NCBI GenBank assembly: GCA_963966185.1
Contig: CAWZYM010000028.1
Coordinates: 124,001-188,000 of the forward strand
DNA: 64,000 bases
Direction: 5' to 3'
DNA from: Rhabditoides inermis
Lineage: Eukaryota; Nematoda; Chromadorea; Rhabditida; Rhabditidae
Made by a program: the position numbers and the translations under genes. The notes beneath the pieces were generated by a model that did not search any database, was not told the origin of the DNA, and was given only the letters and a program-made list of their open reading frames with translations. Of the stretch, positions 13,292 to 24,200 are shown in pieces (the stretch's first letter is position 1; each line of letters opens with the position of its first letter).

Positions 13292-14418
13292 GGAAGAGAG
13301 AGAGACTGTTCCAGGCCGCCACACTCCCTCGCACTTCGACCCCCTGGCCGAGTACCGGAGGGAGGAGGAGCGCCTTCGCAACACCAGCTCCCCATTCCAG
13401 GAAGGAGTCAGGTAGTGTCACCTGTTTCACTGTCGGCCCCTCATAATGTAGACTTATGAAGCTTCGATTGATGATGCTTTGGATGATTCGAGTAGTTCCA
13501 TATCTCACCCATCTCGTTGTCAGGCGCGTGCGTGGCAAGCCTCCGACGCCTCCTCCGGGTGGTCGGGAGAGGGAGAGAAGCCGCAGCCCCCGCGCCACTC
13601 CAACCATGGAGGTAGGACATTGTACTAGACCGACACTCGGGTAATTATTCTGTACACGCACTCACACACACACATGCTCTCGTTTTCTCCTCTCTCAATC
13701 GCCTCGCATCATTCATGAGCGCTGAATTGCCCCGAGTGGGGAGGAGCGCAAAACAAAGGCGTGTGTTCGTACAGCTCCTGCACACACACACGTACCGCAC
13801 GATATGTTTCTATTCTCGTCTGCGCAGCGTCGTCGGCAGCAGAACAACTACACGCCCAGCTACCAGCAGCAGATGCCCAGCTACTCGCAGCCGAGGAGGG
13901 AGGAGAGGTACGTCATCTCCCCACAGCCCTCTCCATTTCTCCGCAACCACAATTTGTGCGCGAGCACGTTACATAGGCTGTGGCACATATTTTATGAGAC
14001 TTGCATCATGTCTGATGGCCACAGCATCGATCACGGATTGCTTCGGTACATTTCAAAATTGCGCTGCTTGCGCGCGATCGGTGCAAATGCAAAGACAGCC
14101 ATGACGCGCGAATGGTGCAGGGATATTACTGAGGAAATGACGGGATCTTTATTTCGTTCTTCTCTACGCCGTGTTGCAGCAACGATCGCTCGGATCGCAG
14201 GCACAACGACCACAACGGACACGCGGCCACCGAATACGACTTCGACGAACTGAACAGCATAGTGCAGGTACGCGGAATGATTATGAGAGGATTGTAGCAT
14301 CGTCAAATTATCGTGTCAGGATCACTCGACCGCGCAGCCGACGCACTCCCTTCCGAGGCCGGAATCGCGCGCCCGCCCCTACCCCGCGGGAGATGGCACC
14401 CTCCAGAGAGAGGTGCAC

Positions 14419-14473
<55 letters not shown>

Positions 14474-15259
14474 CCTCCCTCCATCGCACACCTTCACCGT
14501 TTCAGTATCGTGGCTATGGCTCGCGTTGCACCACTCCTTCCGGACAGTTCTACTCGGGACAGGTAGGTCAACGAAAATCATGACGTCATCTAACAATGCT
14601 TTGTAGGAGCGCGTTGCGCATGCGATCGCGCGAGCTGAGACGCCCAACGGACATATGTATAGCGTGGTGAGTGAGTGTGTAGTAACCCTAACAGTACAGT
14701 GATCTCACAAGTACCGTAACCGTGGCGCCTGAATCAGGATCGCTCGTGCGTACAGCCGCACCACACGCACACCCTCGACGAACCGCGTCGAGTCACGCAC
14801 ACCCCCGTGACGCACACCCGATCAGCTGACCGGTCAGCTGATCGACACGGCCAGTCAGCTGACAGCCGGCCAGCTGATCGCTATGGTCACTCTGCTGAGC
14901 GATCAGCTGATCGCTACGGTCAGTCAGCTGATCGGGCGCGTGCGGTGGAGGTGGAGGAGTATGAGGATGACACCCCAAAGTTCCCAGTGGACGGAAAGGA
15001 CAGGGTGAATAGATGGAATGCCCGGAATGCGAGACTCGGTTTCTAGAATGCGTGCAGCAGACAGTCGCTAGTAACACCCCCGCCTCTTGGTTTCATGTGT
15101 GACTCTGTTCGTGTGCCCTTGGTTGTGGTCCGTCTACTTCAAAAGGACCATTCAATGTTTCAGGACGGTCGCCAGTCGGTGATGTCTTCTCGCGGTGGAA
15201 CGGACAGGGCTGGGGCTGAGACGCCCGCATTTCCCGGAACCCTGCCGAGGTACACGAGC

Positions 15260-15305
<46 letters not shown>

Positions 15306-17419
15306 ACACTCTTTGCAGGGGAGAGACCCCACTGCCGTACCACCCCCTCCTCTACTCGCAGAACAACTACAGTACCTCCACTCTCAACAGGGAGAGGGAC
15401 GGGCGGGAGAGTGTCAACTATAGGTGTGTTGAGTCATGCCGAGATATTTGTACTGAGTAACTGACTTGTATCATCTCCATCACTCCATGACAGCTCCCAG
15501 AAATGATAGCGTATTTCCTGGCGCTAGCTACTGATAATAGCCACAGCCGGCATGTCACAATCGCCGCATTTGCACTCTGAAAGATGAGGCATTGACTCTG
15601 TCTGCGCCCTCTCTCTTTCACGCGCTCTCTCGCCAGCTTCTTCCTTTTTCGGCGCTGTTTCCTGTGGAGTGTCGAGTTGCGCAGAGGAAGAGAGAGACGC
15701 CTGAGGGCATGTTTCAATGCGCGTTTCTATTCCCCGAGGGCATTTCTGCGTGTGTGTAGCTGCTGATATCTCTTCACACTGAGCCGATCCCTATCTTTGC
15801 CACCCGCATTGCCCAATTCACAAGTTGTATTGTATATTTTGTGATGCATTCAACGTATTCATGAAAACACACCATTCTCTCGTATAATTCAAAAACGTCT
15901 TCGGGTAATTGGTAGGTCTTACGCTCATTTATTCGGTGGCTACCCATTTTCGCATTCCTTCGTTGGAATAGAGAAACAACAATTCTCCCTCTCCCTCGTC
16001 CTCCTCTAGCCATTCCATTTCTCTCGTGATTGGGATTGCAAATGTGCAGTGAGGCTTGTACTCATGAATGCTCGTATAGAGACTCTTTTCATATAAAAAA
16101 GGTTCATGTACATGTTGTGCAAATGTTATATTCACACCGAAAAAATTATAGTTACTTGTTCACTCCACTGCTCTAATTTGAGTCACCGGATTCGCTTTCG
16201 CAGATTGTTTGAATGTTTGCAGGTCGAATTCGCCTCGTCACTATCAACAACAGATGAGCCGCCGATCCTCACTCAACTCCGTAGGTGAGACAGCCAAGAT
16301 TTTACTTTACGGAGAAAAGAAGTAGTTGTTGCAAGTCGGGCGCTGCTGAATAACTGCTAACACAGTTTAAAAAAAATCAAAATGTAATGGATTTAGCCGA
16401 TCCTCTATGACTGAGAGCTGGTCTATATCACAAAGTGACATAGTGTTTGCTTGTTTGTCCAGTCTCACTCTCAACTTCTCACCTTCCACCCCCTCTATAC
16501 ACTGTGTTGACACAGCGAACACATGGGCGTGGCGTAGTGAGAGAGAGTAGATCAAGACAGTGAGAGCGTCATTAGCTCTCACTGTGCCGACATGCGACCG
16601 CAGCCGCCCGATCAAGGTGAGATGCGTGTGGCCGGGCGCTCACTCACTGCTCACTTGCCCCGAGGGCAGAGTGGGCGGGGCCTGCCTTACACACACACTC
16701 ACTCGCCAGCCATCTCCTCCCCCCTCTCTCTATCCCGAATGGCCGGCGCGACGCCCTCGTCTCTGCCCTCCCTCGCCTCCTCCGAATCCTCCGGCTGCTC
16801 GTCATCTGATGAAGACGTGCCGCAGACGACAGATGACTGGCACTCGTCGCCCGGGCCCGCATCCAGTGACCCCACCAGTGAACAGCGGGAGAGGAGCAGG
16901 AGCAGGAGCAGGAGCAGATTCCTGGAGCAGCGATACGTCGAGCCGGTGTCGATTCTGAGGGCGCGAGAAGGTTCTGTCTTTGCATTCATGCGAGGCGCTT
17001 CCAAATTGTCCACTTCTTCACTTCTCCCACGCACAATTTTTGCATTGCACACATGTGTGATCGAGCGGCGCTAACGCCTTTCCAACTCGTCTGTGCCTGA
17101 TTGATGGGTCTAGGGTCGCATGTCAGCTGATCATCATCGATTTATTGATTGTTTTGCAGATCCGAGTGATGTCATCTCCCACCACCCGGTTTTCGTCAAG
17201 GACACCAGCAAGTATTGGTACAAGCCCAACATCTCGCGAGAACAAGGTGAGCGTTTATATCATATAAACGATTCATGAATTTGCATATTTGTAAGATTAT
17301 TTATATTTGTCTACATTTACGATAGTTATTGTTTGTCTTTGTTGTCTCTTCCAGCAATATCTCTCTGCCAATATGTTGCCTGCCAGACGAAGCGAATCTC
17401 GATCGATTGATCGCATCCC

Positions 17420-17462
<43 letters not shown>

Positions 17463-19017
17463 CCTCTCTCTCCACCTCTCTCTCTCTCCCCACCTCTCTC
17501 TCTCTCTCTCCCCCCCCCCTCTCTCAGCCGCATAGCACCTGTCACAAAGCATTCGATCAGACTCCATCTCTCTCGCTGTTCGCCGGAACACATTACGTAT
17601 CGGATATCTATCACCCTTCCTCTACTTGCACTCTTTCATAGTGTCACCTGGTGCGTGGTGCGTGGTGTACGGCACCGCCGCGTCTGCGCCTTTCACTATC
17701 CCACACTCTCTCACTCGCATCGGCCAGTGCGCGCGCAAATTGTATTTCGTTGGTGTGCATGTTTTGAGCTCCTCTTTTTGGAGAGCTTCCCCGCAGAAAT
17801 TTTGAGGCGAGCCCTAGCGAGAATATGGCATGTGTGTGTGTTTTGCAGCTGGGTCCACGCTCGCTCGTCCCATAGGCGCATAGGATACTCAAGCGAATAT
17901 CTACGCAGCCAATCTCTCCTTCCCCCCTCTCTCTCCTCGCGTGTCAAGCGAGCTCTATAGAATCCCACATTAGCGACCCTCTCAGTGTTTCTTGAAAAGA
18001 CACAGCATTGACCATGCATAGCTAAGCTCACGAGAAGGAGAACGGAAACATGAAACAAATGAACAAATGAACAAATAAACAAATAAACAAACATTGCAGC
18101 GATCAACATGCTGCGTGACAAGCAGCCTGGCACGTTCGTGGTGCGCGATTCGAACTCGTTCCCCGGTGCATTCGGACTGGCCCTCAAAGTAGCCCAGCCA
18201 CCACAAGGAGTACAACCAGGTACGTGGAGGTTGTAGTATCATATCAGATTTGGTTATATATGTACTTGCCCCTGGTGCCCACATGTTGCTTACGCAAATC
18301 GAGCTTTGAACTTTCGTTGTCATTCTGAATTGCACGGTGATTTATCACTCTGCCATTGAGAGAGTGCGCGCGTGTCATACCCCTGGGAGGGTGCGCACTC
18401 CCACTCCCACTCTCTCCCCTTCCCTCCCTTCCCTCCCCTCCCTCACTCCACCCACTGATCAGCTGCGGCGATAGCAGCCGCTGATTGATTACCATTCCAC
18501 TTGGTCTATACCCTATACGTTTGCTTAGTGGCTTATCAAGACCGCGCGCTCGGTTCGGTTCACATAAGCGTCTAGTCGCTGGTAACTTTGTTTTGCAGCG
18601 CGCGGAATTGATTACTGCTCAATAAGAAAACAAGGGACGGGGCCGGCCTGCGGGCGGCTTCTTTTGTCTTGTTTTTCCTCCGCCCAGGATTTGGATTTGG
18701 ACTTGGATTTCGCCTCGGTCTAATGCATTAGAGAGGGAATAGGAGAAGGGGGGATCAGGGGATATCCATATCTTGATGACAATATATAAAATACAAAACA
18801 TTTGGTAAACAAGTAAACAACTTTTTAGGCGACGGAACCGAGCTGGTTAGACACTTCCTGATCGAGCCCTGCAAGCAAGGAGTCAAGTTGAAGGTGGGTC
18901 TTTATGTAAATTCAATACTCTCTATGTGCATTCCGGCAAGTACAATGGAACGATTGTGCGAACGCGTCGGTCTAATAACCCAAAATGGGCACCTTTGGTT
19001 TCTTTTTGGAGAGGCTG

Positions 19018-19054
<37 letters not shown>

Positions 19055-20562
19055 CAGAGAGACAGAGAGAGACAGAGTGCTGGGACTCAAACGAGCGTCG
19101 CGGGGGTTGGAGCACTTTTTACGAGGGTCGCCATTTCTCCAGGCTGTCATTTGGCCGCTACCGCGTTCGTAAAACAGCATGTTGTAAGAAAGACGCGATC
19201 AGCTTGACTTTTCTTATCACAGCGGTCAGAGAAATGAGTGACAGGAATGTCCGCTGAGGCATAAAAAAAGACAAAGTCGATCATATCAAATAAAATCGAT
19301 AAACCTATTAATTTGAGGGCTGCAACAACGAGCCGGTGTTCTCTTCCCTCTCCGCACTCGTCTATCAACACAGCATGACAGCCCTCGCACTACCCACCAG
19401 ACGTGAGTACCGTATACCATATACCTATGGTACCGTATACATATCCATCATGCTACCGTATGCTTACAGTACTCGTTACAGTAATCCTGCCCGAGTTTGA
19501 TCCGGCGAGCACCCCGGAACACGTGTCCGCCACACAGGCACTCCTGCAGCAGGGAGCAGGTAGAGAGGGGAGGGAGGGAGGAAGAGGAAGAGAGAAAGAA
19601 AGAGAGGGCGAGAGAGAGAGAGAAGGGAAGAAAGAAGCAGGAATCGAATCAATTCACATCAAATAATATGGTAGAAAATTGTAGTAGGTTTTTGCGCCAA
19701 ATGGAAGATGCAGGTTCACTAATCGGGCTCTTGCAATCTCAATCATTGAGGGCATTCGAGGGAGGATAAAGAAGGAGAAGAGAAGCATAAAGAAAAAAGA
19801 GTGGGAGGAAAAAAGTGAAGGTGGGAGAGAGATAGAGGACGTCTTCTATTGCAGCGTGCAACGTGACGTTCGTGGGCAGTGTGGACGTGGAGAGTCTGAC
19901 AGGAGGGGAGAGTGTGAGGAGGGCGATCGGAACACTCAACGAACACAGACACAGGGGAGAACTCTGCCCCGTCAGCGCACACTTCAAGGTATGCAGGGAG
20001 AGAGAGAGGGGGGGGGGGGAGAGAGGGGGAGAGAGAGAGGGAGGGGAGAGAGAGGGGGAGAGAGAGAGAGGGGGGAGAGAGACCGCTCCCCTTCAGGTGT
20101 CGTCGCAAGGCATCACCCTGACCGACAACACCCGCAAGCTTTTCTTCCGCCGCCACTATCCCGTCCAGTCGGTCATCTATGCCGGAGTCGACCCCAGCGA
20201 GAGGAGGTAGGCCACGCCCACGCTGGCCACGCCTCCTTTTGGCGTTGACCCCGTTAGCTCCATGTGACCGTGCGTCGTTGCAGATGGGACAACGAGGGAG
20301 TACTGGGCTACTCGGGAGGATCCGTGCGCAACGCCAGGATATTCGCTTTCGTCGCGAGAAAGGTAAAACTCTCACTTTACCTCTCTCTTTCACTCCCTTT
20401 TGCTCTATCTCTCTCTCTCTCTTTCTACTCACTCACTCTTTCTCCTTCCAGTCTGACCGGGTGGAGAACTCTGTGCACGTCTTCGCCGAATTGGAGGCTG
20501 AGCAGCCTGCTTCGGCCGTCGTCAACTTCATCAACAAGGTGATGCTCAGCCAACGACACTAG
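3249..20562 (+). CDS. tns-1: Tensin: pseudophosphatase/C2, linker, SH2, PTB
   Basis: Focal-adhesion scaffold linking integrin tails to actin, ~1,486 residues. Exons: 3249-3290, 4368-4421, 5054-5114, 5204-5301, 5358-5489, 5649-5764, 5997-6080, 6250-6364, 6407-6447, 6724-6807, 6871-6983, 7443-7522, (gap), 8653-8754, 8841-8923, 9567-9668, 9718-9809, 9859-9955, 10004-10058, 10210-10289, 11854-11973, 12120-12178, 12242-12301, 12432-12524, 12659-12736, 12940-13015, 13060-13131, 13185-13245, 13315-13411, 13524-13611, 13828-13907, 14180-14267, 14320-14412, 14506-14562, 14607-14666, 14738-15004, 15164-15249, 15319-15423, 16223-16284, 16710-16970, 17160-17246, 18100-18219, 18829-18893, 19318-19402, 19482-19559, 19855-19988, 20097-20206, 20284-20362, 20452-20562. 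Residues ~33-340 are the PTEN-like fold plus C2. Its loop reads HSRSFPAAA where active enzymes have HCxxGxxR, and GWPAP replaces WPD, so it should be catalytically dead. The middle is disordered, with an SR-rich stretch and SADR repeats. SH2 (~1205-1320) keeps FVVRDS and ends in [11 protein letters not shown] follows to the TAG stop. Phases agree at all junctions except 7523-8652. A further 5' exon cannot be excluded. Confidence 0.92.
3911..3963. repeat. (GA)n microsatellite, tensin intron 1
   Basis: About 53 nt of uninterrupted GA in the intron 3291-4367. Confidence 0.95.
5794..5865. repeat. 17-bp perfect inverted repeat in tensin intron
   Basis: Arms 5794-5810 and 5849-5865 are exact reverse complements (GTCAGTCTCTTCGAAAC and its complement) with a 38-nt spacer that itself carries two further TTCGA copies. 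It lies inside the 232-bp intron 5765-5996. Confidence 0.8.
6451..6490. repeat. (CT)n microsatellite, tensin intron
   Basis: The CT run starts directly inside the 5' splice site (GT|gtgagtctct...), a placement seen repeatedly in this window. Confidence 0.95.
10997..11310. repeat. Cluster of (GA)n runs, tensin intron
   Basis: Runs at 10997-11055 and 11268-11310. Related GA/CT runs at 10471-10496, 10635-10672 and 10845-10877 lie in the same 1.56 kb intron (10290-11853). No exon inside. Confidence 0.9.
14420..14470. repeat. (CT)n microsatellite, tensin intron
   Basis: About 50 nt of CT filling most of the 93-nt intron 14413-14505. Confidence 0.95.
14820..14937 (+). repeat. Coding tandem repeat (SADR) in tensin linker
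   Basis: Within the 267-nt tensin exon 14738-15004 the palindromic core TCAGCTGATCG recurs about every 12-36 bp, encoding iterated SADR with DRYGQ and DRHGQ between. All copies are in frame. Confidence 0.8.
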
Positions 20563-21250
20563 ACCCCGCCCCCGCAAGTCCCGCCCCTAACTTATACCAC
20601 CCCGCGCCTTACAATGTGCCCTTTCCGAATATTGTTCAATGCTTTTGGTGAGATTACTCTAGTGTGCTGTTCCGCAGATTCATCATAACCATAATATTAT
20701 ATTTGAGATCTTCTATTCTATTCTCTCTTTTCATATTTTTTCCGAGAGATTTTTCGTGTGTATGCGTTTCTGGTGTACATATATATGCTAGTGAGTCTGA
20801 GAGTGTGCCAAAAAATCTCATAACTTACATGAAATGAGAGACGTCGCCCCTGAAAGAAAAGTTCTACTCCCCCGATTATTCAGTTGTTCTCTCACTCGCC
20901 ATTTGTTTCTCTAATTTGCATATTATGTGGTGAAGAGATAAACGATTATTGGAAGGTTGATGTTGATACTCTATGGATCACTTATCACACACTATCGACT
21001 AATCAGCGTGGGAGAGAAGGAGTGCCCGAGGGCATGAGGGATATCGCCCCGGGCAGAGAAGAGCGAATCAATCGATATGCGGTCAGGTGGCAGCAGGGAG
21101 AGAGAAAGAGAGTGAGAGTCAAGCCCTCTAGCCGCTCACTCGCTGCTCACACGTACATTTACTGGTTCCTGACATATTTGTATCCTCTGTATCCCTATTT
21201 GTATTTCACATTGGCTGCGTAGCACCGACGTCGTCTCAGCTGAGTATCCG
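20563..21250. other. Intergenic region between tensin and globin gene
   Basis: Tensin 3' UTR, then upstream sequence of the globin gene. A GCGTAG acceptor-like site ends at about 21223. No independent exon seen. Confidence 0.55.
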
Positions 21251-24200
21251 ATGCGTCGCGTGTTGCGATGGTTCAAAAAGGAGAAAGCGAATGGAGCCAG
21301 CCCCTCAAAGAGTCAAGATGACGTGAGTACTTCATGTATCTATTTTGTATTTCTATTTGGAACAGTCGACAATCCAGGTCATCAGTAAGTGAAATAAATA
21401 ACGAACCTAGTCAGAATTCTGTGACATCATCTGATCCAAATTCATTACATTCACCTTATAAGCAGCTAGCGACTTGTACACGAGGGCCTTAGGTTAGTTC
21501 TTTCATTGGCTAGGTCGACGGTTGTATAACTTGAATCTGCTGATACACTCAATAAACCCGTGTCGACTGTAGACGGTCCTTCAGATGAATGGTTCTATGG
21601 TGCTCGACGCGTCTACAGTATCCCTGCCATCAGTCCGCACCGAAGAATTCGATCGATTCTTCGAGGAGCCGCAGGTCGCCAATGAACTCGCAGTGAGTAT
21701 CGATCGACTATTGATTATTGATTGCCTTGTTTGCGTGTTTATCGAAGCCAAGCGCTCTCTCTTCTTCTCTTCCCAGTTTCCGCTTCTCGCGGCCATCCCT
21801 CAAACTTCTTTCTGACTAGTGAGAGAGAACGAGACTAATTGATTGATTGACTGCTGCGAAAGTCGACCATGAATATCAGTGTGTTTTGAGTTTTGAAAGT
21901 GTACTGGCGACTACAGTGGCGATTGTTGTTGTTGTTGTCATTCCAGCATCCTCCATTACACTTGAACAGAGCAGATGACAACACAATAACGCCTTAGACA
22001 ATCGATGATCGGATCCTCCTCTCTCAAACATGACACTTATTCCGACTTATGACTGATTACTCATCCCAACCAGATGCGAACACAGAAAAAGCCGCGCCTT
22101 CCGCGTGACTTTTGTTCAGACATCACGAAAAGTTGTCCTATTCAAGAACGACTCATTAGTGATTAGTCATGACACAGTAGTAAAGTAGTAGACAAAGTTC
22201 TGTACTTGTATACGAGTACAACCCCGTCTTAGAAGAAGAAAGAAGCCAGTTTCTTAGTGGAATCTATCCATAATTGTGACTCTCTCCCATTGCGATTTCC
22301 TCTCCGTATGTGTTTTCTAGTTACGCAAATGTCTAATACGCATTATATAAATAGACAACTCCGCACGTTTCGTCAGGCAAACATTTATAGCGAATGCACA
22401 TTTATAGCAAACTTACATCGTGACGCGGCCTAAAATAGTGCAATCGTGAGTGGATCCCTTGGGAAACATCCCTTTCACTCTCTCACCCTCCTACCTTCTC
22501 TCTCTATCTCCCCTCTCTCTATCTCATCGCACGTGCGCCCTCTAATGTCATAGAACATTAGTACATTGCCCACAGTCTTCTCAGATTTCCGTTGCATCCT
22601 ATGTTATTGTCGAGTTCCCATGAGCTATGTCCACTGGCCGGTGTGCTATTCGTTGTCCACTCTCATCCAATCACTCTATCCTCTCCTTCACTATTCCTAT
22701 TTATCCCCCTCAGAGAGTACAAATGTGTTCGGCGCGATACGTGTATAGTGCGGCACATATCAAATGTGACATTTCGGACAAAGCTACTCGCGTGGTATTC
22801 AGGTCTCATTACATCCACGTGTTTATCAGATACTGACATTTTTCCTCCCCAGATCCGTCGTCAGCGCTCGCTTCGCGCCTCGACGTCGACGGAAGTATTC
22901 CCCGTGCCTCCGCCGGACGCCCCGCCCCTGCAGACCACGCCCACTCGCACTCGACGACAGGGCCACTCACTGTCGCCACATCTAGGCAGGCACGATCCCG
23001 CCTGGCTCGACCTTCGCGCAACGCCCACCACTAAGAGGTTAATTTTATTTATATATTGAATGAGTAATAATGGTTTATTCAGCATCAAACATCAAAATTA
23101 GCCTAGCACCTAGGTTGTTGGTTAGGCGTTGTTCCGTCGTTGACAAATCTGATTCAGGCGAGCCACGGTGAACGAAACGCAGCGCAGGCAGATACGATTC
23201 ACCATTCCAGAGGTACGCGCACTTTCTTTCCGCATTCACTCGCACCCTATACCACATTGAGACTAATCTTCTGTAATTCGGGACTCTAGGAGAAATGGCG
23301 AAGCAGAGTAAGAGAGAGGGGGATAAAGAACTATGAGAAAGATATTTACTATTTAGACACGCATTAGCAAAATCGTGTCAATCTGTTTCGATGCTTTCCG
23401 TTCGTGACTCAATCTCAAACCGAGTCAATCTAAAATGTAGAGAGAATCTGGTCCGGAGCCGGAAGGATGGAGAGGGGAATCCATCCTCTCTCTCTCTCTC
23501 TCTCTCTCCCTCTCCCTCCCGCCGGTTCATTCCACAATACAATTTAGGGCGGAGGTGTGAGTAGTGTAGTGTAGTGCGTAGTGCCGCGGTCGGTGCAACA
23601 CTCCCGCGAACTGCACCGCGCCGGCGGCGAGACGAAACGCCATTCAAGGCTTTTGCTTTGCAAAATGGATGGCCTTATTGTTTTTTTTTTAAACCTTCTT
23701 TGCTGTTTCTACGCGCACGCTTCAAGTTGTTCACCTCATCTTAATAGCTACATATGTTCATCACTCGTTCGTCCGTCGTTCTTTTTTTTTCTTCTACTTG
23801 CGCAGCTTTCTTCGTATATCATCGATAATCCCGCAGTTTTACCTATATACATTTTTGTACAATTGGTCACATAAGGCCATGGGTCTGTCTCAGACGAGTC
23901 GAAAATGTCGCTTTTGTAATGCGTCTGTCCACCACGCTTGTCTTCAAGCGGGTGTCTCCCCCCCCCCCATCAGCAGACTCAGCAATTGTGTTTTAACCCG
24001 TCCGTGGGTACCCCCCCCCCTCTTTAATTCTGATACAGGACTCAGCCCGCTCGCCTCGCGACGAGTCGGGGGTTACGCGGTCGCTGGGGCCCACGCCCAT
24101 CCCCCAACCCTGCTGGTCCTCCGACATGATGGTCCACCGAGGTCGCTTCTCGCATCTGGCCAACTTCTACACTGCTACCCATACATCGCAATCTGGCGAA

